From Sphingobacterium olei (GTDB lineage Bacteria > Bacteroidota > Bacteroidia > Sphingobacteriales > Sphingobacteriaceae), in assembly GCF_005048855.1 (NCBI RefSeq), contig NZ_SUME01000002.1, forward strand, positions 477,057 through 541,056: a stretch of 64,000 nucleotides of DNA, given 5' to 3'. The translations under genes were made by a program, and so were the position numbers. Every line of letters begins with the position of its first letter. Positions within the stretch are counted from its first letter, which is position 1. The notes under the pieces were generated by a model, which worked only from the letters and a program-made list of their open reading frames with translations, searched no databases and was not told where the DNA came from. Of the stretch, positions 17,644-25,748 are shown piece after piece.

Positions 17644-18537
17644 TCATTGAAATACACGTTTCATATATCTCGTATTTGCCCCAAAATTTTCTTTTACCAT
17701 CCGCGGAGATAAGCTGGCATCACGCGAACGTTCGATCACCAACCATCCTTTCCAGCCCATTCCGTCTAAGGCAACTTTCACCTCCGGCATATTCAGTCGG
17801 GTATTGTTTTCCAGCCATACGCCGTCTTCATCGGTGCAATGGATTTGGCAAATACGCTTCTTACCTAAGATTTTCAACTCACTGATCAGATCGCGCCCCT
17901 CTTTTAATGGATTTGAAAAGTTGAAATAGATCTGTATATTTTTAGATCCTATTTCTTTTAACAGATCAACTTCTCCCTGCGCGTCCAAGGCCGTCTCTAT
18001 GCCGATGACTACTCCTGCCTTTTTAGCCATTTTACCCACTATCTTTAATCGTTCCACGATCGCTGGGCGTAATTCCGGATTTTTAACCAAATCGCCCTGC
18101 ACTCCCAAAGGCAAAAAAGCAACCTTCACCCCCATCTGCTGGCAGGTCTTCAGACAATCTCCTACCATTTGTTGATAGGTTGGCCGCGTAGCAAAAGATT
18201 GCGCGTAAAAGCCCGTCATGGCCAGTGCGCAGATGGATACACCGAGTTCCCTGGATTTCGCCAAGAATGCTTCCCGTTCTTTTGGGTCTGCTAAGATGCT
18301 GTCGAACGTGTCCCGGTTACCCAATCCGCCCATATCAACCTCCAGTCCGTCGGCACCTATTTCCTTTGCTAGCTCAAAAGCACTCAGCTTTTGACGCTTT
18401 AAAATCATCAGATCAATGACTGCGATCTTGTAACGGTGTTCTTTAGCCGACGAAGCCAAAAGAGCCGTAGGCATCAAACAAGCCGCTCCAAAGAGCGCTG
18501 ACGTTGTTATAAAATCTCTTCTATTGAATTTTTCCAT
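17644..18537 (-). CDS. Exported sugar phosphate isomerase/epimerase-like TIM barrel
   Basis: A 297-residue protein of the xylose-isomerase-like/AP-endonuclease-2 TIM-barrel superfamily: GADGLEVDMGGLGNRDTF, VVIGIETALDAQGEVD, IQIYFNFSNPL, QIHCTDEDG and LVIERSRD carry the metal-binding acidic and histidine residues at strand ends. The N-terminus has a twin-arginine-like motif (NRRDFI) and a hydrophobic stretch, so it is probably exported by Tat with a bound metal or partner. Such exported isomerase-like proteins are frequent in Bacteroidota glycan loci, but few have a proven activity. It is 6 bases from the esterase gene upstream. The substrate is unknown. Confidence 0.85.
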   Translation of the reverse strand: MEKFNRRDFITTSALFGAACLMPTALLASSAKEHRYKIAVIDLMILKRQKLSAFELAKEIGADGLEVDMGGLGNRDTFDSILADPKEREAFLAKSRELGVSICALAMTGFYAQSFATRPTYQQMVGDCLKTCQQMGVKVAFLPLGVQGDLVKNPELRPAIVERLKIVGKMAKKAGVVIGIETALDAQGEVDLLKEIGSKNIQIYFNFSNPLKEGRDLISELKILGKKRICQIHCTDEDGVWLENNTRLNMPEVKVALDGMGWKGWLVIERSRDASLSPRMVKENFGANTRYMKRVFQ

Positions 18538-18543
18538 AGCTCT

Positions 18544-19923
18544 CTATTGAAACAGTTTTTCCAAATTTTCAAATCCATGTATCGCATGAGCCGGTAAATT
18601 TTCTCCCCTGACACCAAATACATATAGCGCTGTTTTTTCCTCTATTGTGCAACCAGATTCATCATATTCTCCGTCCGAACTTTGCAGTCCCGTGGCCTGT
18701 AAACTAAAATGCTTACCTAAGAAGTCATATACCGGTTTACGTTTCGAATAACCAAAATCGTGACCATCCTCGGGCAGGTGCACGTTATATACATTATTCT
18801 CCTCACCATAATAGCCATATATCTTCTGCAGGTAAGGGTAGTCGTGCTGGGGCATATGTGCCGTCCAGTCCTTACCGTCGGAAATAACCAATTGTGGCCG
18901 CGGAGCCGCCATAGCCGCCAGTTCTACATTATTGGTTCCTCCTCCGCAGGCGTGAATGGGCAATCCGCTTTCGCAAGGACAGCCCCCATAAAAATAGGAG
19001 GACAACGATACTACGGGAATACTTAGCGTAATACGTTCATCAATGGCCGTCATGAGGACAGCATGACTTCCACCACCAGATCCTCCACAGATGCCAATAC
19101 GGGTGGCGTCGACCTCTTTATTTTCCAAGATATAATCCAATATTCGAATTCCGCCCAATGTCTGCACAGTGAGTGCTAGGCTCTTTCTATGGTCTTCGGC
19201 GTTGAATTGCAGTAGCGACTCTCCCCAGGCAAACAGATCGTAGCTGATCGCCATGCCTCCCATTTTAGCAATCATTGCACAGCGGATCTGCGCATCTTTA
19301 CGGTAGCGATGATCTGCCCAATGCCCATCTGGACTCAATACAACCGGAATCTTTCGTTTGTTCTTTAATGGCGTATAAAAGGATCCGTTGACGTATACTC
19401 CCGGCAAAATTTCCAACGCAAAATTTTGTACCGTGTAGCCCTGAAAAACTCTTTTCGCCGTAAGAATGGGTTTGGAGCGCAGTCTTTCAGGCATTGGCGA
19501 CAGCCGAAGTGCTTCATACAGCGCTGGTCTAATTTGATTTTTACGCAACTCCCAAGATTCCCGATCGTGATACTGTGCGCCCAATTGATCCAGGTAATCC
19601 CAACCCTCCTTGACTTCCCACCGGTAGTACTCGTATTCTTTTAGCTTGTATTTCCGGTCTCCCTCCTTATTTACCTTCATATCCAAAGGTGCAAGTACAT
19701 TTTTTAAGGTCTCCTCTACATCGGCTCGAAAGCGCCATGCTGCATAATTCAGCCATTTTCCGTCGACTTGCTCCTCATTATATTTTATCGTAATATCATA
19801 TCTTTTTTCAATTAGCTCGATCACCTCTTTTAAGGGTTTACGGTATTGATGGTCCGAATCCTGCGCAGAAACAACTTTGCTTAAAAAGACCAGTACACAC
19901 ACCAAGAGCAGATATTTATTCAT
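18544..19923 (-). CDS. Exported alpha/beta-hydrolase esterase with N-terminal STN-like domain
   Basis: A 459-residue protein from ATG 19923. This start gives a clean signal peptide (MNKYLLLVCVLVFLSKVVSAQ) and is preceded 6 bases away by AGGAGG; an in-frame ATG at 19947 would add eight basic residues. Residues about 26-94 resemble the short STN fold found at the N-terminus of secretins and TonB receptors (PLKEVIELIEKRYDITIKY, then VEETLKNVLAPL). The C-terminal hydrolase has the nucleophile in CGGSGGGSH, Asp in ISDGKDW and His in EDGHDFGYSK, like acetyl-xylan-esterase-related enzymes. It probably removes acetyl or similar esters from pectin fragments. Its start overlaps the symporter gene upstream by 8 bases. 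Confidence 0.82.
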   Translation of the reverse strand: MNKYLLLVCVLVFLSKVVSAQDSDHQYRKPLKEVIELIEKRYDITIKYNEEQVDGKWLNYAAWRFRADVEETLKNVLAPLDMKVNKEGDRKYKLKEYEYYRWEVKEGWDYLDQLGAQYHDRESWELRKNQIRPALYEALRLSPMPERLRSKPILTAKRVFQGYTVQNFALEILPGVYVNGSFYTPLKNKRKIPVVLSPDGHWADHRYRKDAQIRCAMIAKMGGMAISYDLFAWGESLLQFNAEDHRKSLALTVQTLGGIRILDYILENKEVDATRIGICGGSGGGSHAVLMTAIDERITLSIPVVSLSSYFYGGCPCESGLPIHACGGGTNNVELAAMAAPRPQLVISDGKDWTAHMPQHDYPYLQKIYGYYGEENNVYNVHLPEDGHDFGYSKRKPVYDFLGKHFSLQATGLQSSDGEYDESGCTIEEKTALYVFGVRGENLPAHAIHGFENLEKLFQ

Positions 19924-21493
19924 AAGAGCCTCCTTTTTCTTTTTCAATTTTCTGAGAAGCTTTCCAACCGTTGTAGAATAAATTGGGATCTAAATCGGGT
20001 TTCGGAAAGAACAGACTGGCCACATACCCCACGATAATAACGATCAGGTGACTGTATACACCCAACATCAATTTATTATGCGTAAAATTAAACTGACCTA
20101 AATCCAATAGAACAAGCTGCTCTCCGCCAAAATCTATTTCTGTACTGGTCAGAAAAGCATATGCCGTAAACAAAATACAGACAATAATGGCAATGTTAAC
20201 ACCTTGACGGTTCGCGCGGGTAGAAAATACACCCAATAGAAAAACTCCGACAATACCGCCCGAAAAAATGGCGTATAAAGTAAAGATAATTCCCAGGATA
20301 CTCTGGCTGCCTAAGTTAACGTACACGAAACCAATTACAACAGAAATTAGGCCGGCGATAGCGACCATCCATCTACCTGCTAATAAATAGCTTCTGTCTG
20401 CCAATTTAGGGCGCAACTTTCTATAGTAATCTTCAACTCCTACAGCAGCCAATGAATTGAGATCGGCACTTAGGCTACAAATTGCCGCAGAAACCATGGC
20501 CGCTAAAATAAAGCCAACTACCCCTACAGGCAGGTTGCTCATGATAAAGTATGGGAATACACTGTTAGGCCCCACATCATCGGGTAAGCTGTGCTGCGTA
20601 TAATAAACAAAAAGCGCCGTGCCGATAAACATAAACAAAGACCACACCGGTACGGTGAGTAAAATCCCCAATAAAGACGCCTTTATCGCAGATTTATCCG
20701 ATCTCGCCGTTAAATACCGCTGTATGACCGTTTGATCTGTTCCATATTTCTGAATGGCATAGAACATCCCATTAATCGCCATAACCACAAATGTCAATCG
20801 GGAAAAGTCCAAATCATACGGTCCAAATCCCGTCCTTCCGTTTTCCGAAGCAATGCGCCATATTTCTGGCAGACCGCCATGCACGGAGAATATCAGTACC
20901 AAGAGACATAAAATACCGCTAGCGAACAACATAAACCCCTGAAAAACATCTAGCCATATCACCGCTTCAATTCCACCTAACAGGTTTACAATAACAATGA
21001 TGGATCCAACGACAATAATAATCCAATAGGTATTGATATTCGTCATACTTGATAGGGCTATTGCCAACAGGTAAAGTACAGTTCCCATTCCCGAAAATTG
21101 CCTTAACACAAACGCAATGGAGCTGTAATAACGGGCAAAATTGCCGAATCTCTTTTCAAAATATTCGTAGGTACTCAGTCCGATTACCCTTCGGTAGAGC
21201 GGTACGATGAACCAAACCGTTCCCAGAAGAACGATGGGCACCATTAGCCCTTGTACCAAAAGAATCCAGTTGTGCGAGTAACCTTCTGCAGGGTACCCCA
21301 AGAACGTAACGCTGCTAATCAACGTTGCCAATAAAGACATACCTATTGCCCAGGAAGGTACACGTCCTTTCGCTGAGAAATAATCAGCCGTCGTTTTTTG
21401 GTTCTTTGCGTACCGCAATCCAAAATAGAGCGTGATCAGCAATACCACTACAATAATACCGTAATCAAAAATGCTCAAAATAGGTTTATTCAT
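19916..21493 (-). CDS. Sodium:solute symporter (SSS family), second member
   Basis: A 525-residue polytopic inner-membrane protein of the SSS family, with the characteristic YFSAKGRVPSWAIGMSLLATLISSVTFLGYPAE near the N-terminus, GGIEAVIWLDVFQGFML, and the sodium-site region SAAICSLSADLNSLAAVG. Sialic-acid transporters of the SiaT type belong to this family. It is 23 bases downstream of the four-carbon acid-sugar kinase gene and translationally overlaps the esterase gene that follows, so it most likely imports the acid that the kinase cassette degrades. Substrate assignment to a 3-deoxy-ulosonic or ulosaric acid is inference. Confidence 0.93.
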   Translation of the reverse strand: MNKPILSIFDYGIIVVVLLITLYFGLRYAKNQKTTADYFSAKGRVPSWAIGMSLLATLISSVTFLGYPAEGYSHNWILLVQGLMVPIVLLGTVWFIVPLYRRVIGLSTYEYFEKRFGNFARYYSSIAFVLRQFSGMGTVLYLLAIALSSMTNINTYWIIIVVGSIIVIVNLLGGIEAVIWLDVFQGFMLFASGILCLLVLIFSVHGGLPEIWRIASENGRTGFGPYDLDFSRLTFVVMAINGMFYAIQKYGTDQTVIQRYLTARSDKSAIKASLLGILLTVPVWSLFMFIGTALFVYYTQHSLPDDVGPNSVFPYFIMSNLPVGVVGFILAAMVSAAICSLSADLNSLAAVGVEDYYRKLRPKLADRSYLLAGRWMVAIAGLISVVIGFVYVNLGSQSILGIIFTLYAIFSGGIVGVFLLGVFSTRANRQGVNIAIIVCILFTAYAFLTSTEIDFGGEQLVLLDLGQFNFTHNKLMLGVYSHLIVIIVGYVASLFFPKPDLDPNLFYNGWKASQKIEKEKGGSYE

Positions 21494-21516
21494 TATAATT
21501 TGGTTTTATTTGCGCA

Positions 21517-22617
21517 TTAAAATGCCCAAAGTTCATTCGTCCAAGGATAACTCCCCGGCTTTAATGTAACAAATAATTCTTTATCCTTCACCTTACTTTT
21601 AATCAGGCCCGGTTGTATCTCCTGCACCGGAGTCATTGCTTCAATGCCCAACGCCATCAATATCTCATACGATGTAGCTCCTCCTTCAATAACCAGATCC
21701 TTTATTGTCACCCGATCATATACCTCAGCCACAACCTCAGCCATGGTTTGCCTTATTTCACCCGCACTCCCTCGTAAGCTTGGTGAAACAGCAAATACAG
21801 CCTTTGTGTTTGCCTCGAGTTTTTGAACCAGTTCTTTCGCTATGCCATCCCTCTCGTCCAAATAAACCACATATTCCGGGTTTACTTCCGCAATCCGATT
21901 GTTATTATCTTCATGTGCAGAACCACAAACATACAATAAAGGATATTTCAGCACTACATGTTTTTCTGTTTGATCTTGGTATAGCTGAAATTTTTCTCCT
22001 AATAAAAGGTTAAAAAATGCTGCACTTCCCGCCAATAATTTACTGTCAGAAATATTCCGCACCAATACCTCCAGCTGTAGGGTATTTTCAATTTCGGGAA
22101 CGACGATTCCTGTTTCTACATAAATAGTGGAAAAATCACTAACGAGTTTCCACTCTGGCGTACCCAGAATAGCCAACACCTGGCTTTCGTTAACCGGAAA
22201 TTCCGGATCATCCGAAAAGCTCGTTTGGTTAATCCATTTCCCATTCACGATGTAGTGCCCATTTTTGATTACCCGACCTAAAGCCGGATTTACAGGACAA
22301 AATACGGCTGATTCAAAACCAAAATAATCCTTATAAAATACGAGTTCTCGTGCAATATGCCCCCGAAGTGCCGAATCGAACTTAAGATAGATAAATCCAA
22401 ATACCGTCCGATCCAAATCGCCAAACAGCGATTCCAAATGTGGCACCACCTGTTCTGTTGCTAACGATCGGGTGTTCGTATTCAATACCAGTACGTCTAC
22501 CATTGCGTTTTGATCCAATCGATGTACAATATCCACAGTTAGATTATACCGTAGCGCAATCCCTCCAATCTCCGCTGCTCCGGTCAAATCATCTGCAATT
22601 ATTAACATGGCGGCCAT
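21517..22617 (-). CDS. Four-carbon acid-sugar kinase (DUF1537 family)
   Basis: A 366-residue cytoplasmic kinase, somewhat shorter than the usual 410-430. All family landmarks are present: IADDLTGAAEIG (residues 7-18), KFDSALRGH (79-87), PVNPALGR, the nucleotide-domain IEGGATSYEIL (GGATS at 312-316) and the terminal KPGSY (353-357). Characterised members phosphorylate D-threonate, L-threonate or D-erythronate at O4 with ATP. The next upstream gene, 5 bases away, is a PdxA2-like dehydrogenase, and this exact pair is the known D-threonate pathway (DtnK plus PdxA2). There is no erythronate/threonate dehydrogenase of the LtnD/DenD type here, which also favours D-threonate. Confidence 0.92.
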   Translation of the reverse strand: MAAMLIIADDLTGAAEIGGIALRYNLTVDIVHRLDQNAMVDVLVLNTNTRSLATEQVVPHLESLFGDLDRTVFGFIYLKFDSALRGHIARELVFYKDYFGFESAVFCPVNPALGRVIKNGHYIVNGKWINQTSFSDDPEFPVNESQVLAILGTPEWKLVSDFSTIYVETGIVVPEIENTLQLEVLVRNISDSKLLAGSAAFFNLLLGEKFQLYQDQTEKHVVLKYPLLYVCGSAHEDNNNRIAEVNPEYVVYLDERDGIAKELVQKLEANTKAVFAVSPSLRGSAGEIRQTMAEVVAEVYDRVTIKDLVIEGGATSYEILMALGIEAMTPVQEIQPGLIKSKVKDKELFVTLKPGSYPWTNELWAF

Positions 22618-22622
22618 ATCTG

Positions 22623-23648
22623 TTACTTATTTTGCGTTAGTTGAACAGCTGATTCAATCGCTAAAATCATTGCGTCTGGGCTCGCAACACCTTTACCTGC
22701 AATTTCGAATGCCGTACCATGATCTACCGATGTCCGGATAATAGGTAGCCCCATGGTTATATTTACCCCTTTTACACTATCCATCTGTTTCTTCTCCGCA
22801 TTCCACTTAAACCCAGTCAACTTAAACGGAATATGCCCTTGGTCGTGGTACATGGCTACAATACCACCATAGTGGCCTGTTGCCGCCTTTGAAAACAAGG
22901 TATCAGCAGGAATCGGCCCTTCCACGTCGTACCCTTTGGATTTTGCTTCGACAACGGCCGGAAGAATCTCTTCATCGTCTTCCGTTCCAAATAAACCGGA
23001 GTCGCCCGCATGCGGATTTAGACCGGCAATACCTATTTTTAGATTTGTCTCACCCAAACTGATCAAACCATGATGCAACAAATCTACTACTTCTACAATC
23101 CGGTCCTTTTTTACCAGATCACATGCTTGCCGCAGTGAGACGTGGGTAGAAACATGGATCACTTTTAAATTGTCTTCTACCAAGAGCATCGCATATTTCT
23201 TCGTCCCGGTATAATGCGCATAAATTTCCGTATGCCCCGCAAAATAATGCCCCGCCTCATTAATGGACTTTTTATTGATCGGCCCTGTTACTGTGGCTTC
23301 AACCTCGCCTTTTAAGGCCAGATCGATAACCTTAGTTACCGATTCAAAAGAGGCCTTTCCCGCTTCAGCCGAAATTTCACCAAAAGTGATCTTGGCCATA
23401 TCCGTGTTTTTTAAATCAAAAACATCTACTGTTCCCAATTCAAACTTGGCTTCCGATACCTGCTGAATACGATGGATAGTCAATTTCATTCCCAAAACCG
23501 TTGCGATATGTTCGAAAACGGCTCCATCACCTACGAGCAATGGTCTACATATTTCATGAATATGAGGGTTTAAAACTGCTTTTAAAGCTATCTCGGGACC
23601 AATACTAGCCGGATCGCCCATGGTAATTCCAATGATAGGTTTAGACAT
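22623..23648 (-). CDS. PdxA2-like four-carbon acid-sugar phosphate dehydrogenase
   Basis: A 341-residue protein of the 4-hydroxythreonine-4-phosphate dehydrogenase family: MGDPASIGPEIA (10-21), TGPINKKSINEAGHYFAGHTEIYA with metal ligand His139, VSTHVSLRQA, GLNPHAGDSGLFG and GIVAMYHDQGHIPFKL. PdxA itself makes a vitamin B6 precursor; the PdxA2 branch oxidises and decarboxylates D-threonate 4-phosphate to dihydroxyacetone phosphate with NAD. Location between a DUF1537 kinase and a pyruvate aldolase makes the catabolic role far more likely than B6 synthesis. Its ATG overlaps the stop of the aldolase gene by 8 bases, indicating coupled translation. Confidence 0.92.
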   Translation of the reverse strand: MSKPIIGITMGDPASIGPEIALKAVLNPHIHEICRPLLVGDGAVFEHIATVLGMKLTIHRIQQVSEAKFELGTVDVFDLKNTDMAKITFGEISAEAGKASFESVTKVIDLALKGEVEATVTGPINKKSINEAGHYFAGHTEIYAHYTGTKKYAMLLVEDNLKVIHVSTHVSLRQACDLVKKDRIVEVVDLLHHGLISLGETNLKIGIAGLNPHAGDSGLFGTEDDEEILPAVVEAKSKGYDVEGPIPADTLFSKAATGHYGGIVAMYHDQGHIPFKLTGFKWNAEKKQMDSVKGVNITMGLPIIRTSVDHGTAFEIAGKGVASPDAMILAIESAVQLTQNK

Positions 23649-24576
23649 GATTCGTAATATTCAATTTTATACTGTCTTTATTAATTAACTCCTGAAAAGC
23701 GGAGATCAGTTTACTTTCCTCTGCTGCATCCAGCGCTTGTAATGGTGGCATCATATGGGCATCACATAAGCCCAGCTCTTTCATCAGGACTTTTAACGCC
23801 CACAGGGATTCACCCAATGATTTATCCGTTTGATATAATGCACCCAAGTCGTCCGATTGCTTCTGCAACGCGTAGGCTAAATCTACATCACCATCCTGTA
23901 CAGCGGTGCACATCTGCCGATAGATTGCGGGCGCAAAGTTACCCGAACTGGGCACTATGCCCGCACTACCGTTTATCATAGCGTAGGCTGACTTTGCTGC
24001 CCACCCCATGTAATGTTTAAAATCCGCCCTGTCGGCCCATAATGATAATGACTGATCTAAGCGCTCTATACTTCTTTCCGAGTCCTTAACCCCAACAATT
24101 TTTGGATGGTAACTCAATTTGTCCAATAAATAAAGGGGGATAGACATATGGGTCGTAGCAGGAATATTGTAGATAATCAAATCAGTAGGAGATTTTTCAG
24201 CCAACTGCAGAAAATAATTCTCCATCTGCGCATCTGACAGCTTATAATAGGTGGGTAATGTAGCTGCGACAGCTTTTACGCCTAAATCGTATGCCTGTTG
24301 CGCCAAATCAATAGATTCCTCCAGTATATTGGAGGAAATACCCACGTAAACTTGCTGATCCGCTACCTTATTTGCTAAAGCTGCATGCAAGTACTTTTCT
24401 TTAAAGGCGTTGGACAGGGAAGCGGACTCCCCGGTCGTTCCCAATATAAAAGGGATGGCATTATTTGCATATAAGTACGAGAAAATACGTCCTACAGCAT
24501 CCTTATCTAGGGTACGATCCTGATGGAGCGGAGCAACTACAGGAACAATAGTATCTTTCATTTTATTTTCTTTCAT
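23641..24576 (-). CDS. DapA/NanA-family pyruvate-dependent aldolase
   Basis: A 311-residue cytoplasmic class I aldolase of the dihydrodipicolinate synthase/N-acetylneuraminate lyase family. The pyruvate-binding GTTGES is at 46-51, the catalytic tyrosine is Tyr136 in IIYNIPA and the Schiff-base lysine is Lys164 in VGVKDSE. Such enzymes split 2-keto-3-deoxy sugar acids into pyruvate and an aldehyde, or do the reverse. Met6 (24561) is an alternative start that matches family N-termini better. It is 3 bases after the iron alcohol dehydrogenase and overlaps the PdxA2-like gene. In this setting I infer cleavage of a 3-deoxy-ulosonic or ulosaric acid, not lysine synthesis. Confidence 0.92.
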   Translation of the reverse strand: MKENKMKDTIVPVVAPLHQDRTLDKDAVGRIFSYLYANNAIPFILGTTGESASLSNAFKEKYLHAALANKVADQQVYVGISSNILEESIDLAQQAYDLGVKAVAATLPTYYKLSDAQMENYFLQLAEKSPTDLIIYNIPATTHMSIPLYLLDKLSYHPKIVGVKDSERSIERLDQSLSLWADRADFKHYMGWAAKSAYAMINGSAGIVPSSGNFAPAIYRQMCTAVQDGDVDLAYALQKQSDDLGALYQTDKSLGESLWALKVLMKELGLCDAHMMPPLQALDAAEESKLISAFQELINKDSIKLNITNHV

Positions 24577-24579
24577 AAA

Positions 24580-25737
24580 TTAATAAGCGGCATTAAAAAT
24601 GGATATGGCATCCGTCAATGTAATCTCTCTAGGATTGTTGACCAACAATCGTGTAATTTTCATGGCATCAGCTGCCATTTGGCGAATAGCCCCCCTTGGT
24701 ATATCCAATTCACGCAACCGCGCAGGTATGCCACAAGCTTTTATAAGTTCTTTTATTTTGGTTATTCCCGCCTGTGCAGTTTCTTCATCTGTTCCTTCTC
24801 TTTTACAGCCCAGGGCAATAGCTACCTCAGCATATTTCTTTGGACTTGCGCTATAATTGTATTCCATGACATAGGGTAATAATAGCGCATTAGATAGTCC
24901 ATGTGGCAGGTGAAACGAACTCCCTAATGGGTACGACAATGCATGAACCCCAGCGGTATTAACGGGACCTAAACAAAAACCTCCCAAGATACTGCCCAGA
25001 GCGACCCGACTTCTAGCTTCTTCATTATGCCCATTATTTACCGCTTCTTCTAGGTTAGCAGCAATCAGACGCATTCCTTCAAAAGCGTACATGTCAATAA
25101 ATGGTTGGGAAAACTTATTCGTATACGCTTCCAAACAGTGTGTCAGCGCATCCAAACCGGTGGCTGCTGTAATCGACGCTGGCAGGCTTAGGGTCAATAG
25201 AGGATCTGCATATACCATATCTGGCACTAAAAAAGGACTGATTATACCCTTCTTCTGTCCTTCGTCATCGACTAAGATAGCGTTTGGAGAAACCTCGCTC
25301 CCTGTGCCCGATGTAGCTGGCATACATATCAAACGTTTACCTCTCTCCTTAAGCAATCCGTTTCCAACAATCTCTTCTAAGGTTTGGGTATTGCCCAATT
25401 GTGCAGCAACTAATTTTGCAACATCCAAAACACTGCCTCCGCCTATACCTATGACCGTATCCACATCAGCAGACTGGAACCTTGCCATTATCTGCCGAAA
25501 ATCAGCAAAGGTAGGTTCTTGCACGATGCTCGTATCCACAATAACTTGGACAGCATGATTGCGCAACGTCTGAACGAAAGGTGCTAACTGCTCTTCCAAA
25601 GGGGAAATGGTCATCACGATGACCCCCTTACATTGCATCTGAACAAGGTCTTCCTCCAGTTGTTTTAACACTCCGTTTCCGAACACCAATTGGCCCGGAA
25701 AATTAATTTTTAACACACGACTCGTTAACATATACAA
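24580..25737 (-). CDS. Iron-containing alcohol dehydrogenase
   Basis: A 385-residue cytoplasmic group III alcohol dehydrogenase. The NAD(P)-binding GIGGGSVLDVAK spans 97-108; ATSGTGSEVSP follows at 141-151; the four metal ligands are Asp196 and His200 in GLDALTHCLEAY, His265 and His279 in HALSYPLGSSFHLPHG. Members reduce aldehydes (lactaldehyde, succinate semialdehyde, glycolaldehyde) or oxidise the alcohols. Packed 3 bases upstream of the aldolase and 11 bases downstream of the sialidase-fold gene, it most simply reduces the aldehyde released by that aldolase. A four-carbon aldehyde acid would give the aldonate used by the kinase. Confidence 0.93.
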   Translation of the reverse strand: MYMLTSRVLKINFPGQLVFGNGVLKQLEEDLVQMQCKGVIVMTISPLEEQLAPFVQTLRNHAVQVIVDTSIVQEPTFADFRQIMARFQSADVDTVIGIGGGSVLDVAKLVAAQLGNTQTLEEIVGNGLLKERGKRLICMPATSGTGSEVSPNAILVDDEGQKKGIISPFLVPDMVYADPLLTLSLPASITAATGLDALTHCLEAYTNKFSQPFIDMYAFEGMRLIAANLEEAVNNGHNEEARSRVALGSILGGFCLGPVNTAGVHALSYPLGSSFHLPHGLSNALLLPYVMEYNYSASPKKYAEVAIALGCKREGTDEETAQAGITKIKELIKACGIPARLRELDIPRGAIRQMAADAMKITRLLVNNPREITLTDAISIFNAAY

Positions 25738-25748
25738 TGAACTATCAG

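Noticed and set aside
21517..22617. Alternative reading: kinase for 3-oxo-isoapionate in apiose catabolism (OiaK-like)
   Set aside because: Apiosidase makes this tempting, but no RuBisCO-like decarboxylase or apionate enzymes are present, and PdxA2 could not act on the branched acid as it needs an oxidisable secondary hydroxyl.
22623..23648. Vitamin B6 biosynthesis PdxA
   Set aside because: Sequence family fits, but the neighbours are a DUF1537 kinase and a pyruvate aldolase in a catabolic operon, with no other pyridoxine gene. PdxA2 role preferred.
23641..24576. Lysine biosynthesis DapA or sialic acid lyase NanA
   Set aside because: Family cannot be separated by motif alone, but no diaminopimelate genes and no N-acetylmannosamine genes (NanE, NanK) are nearby.
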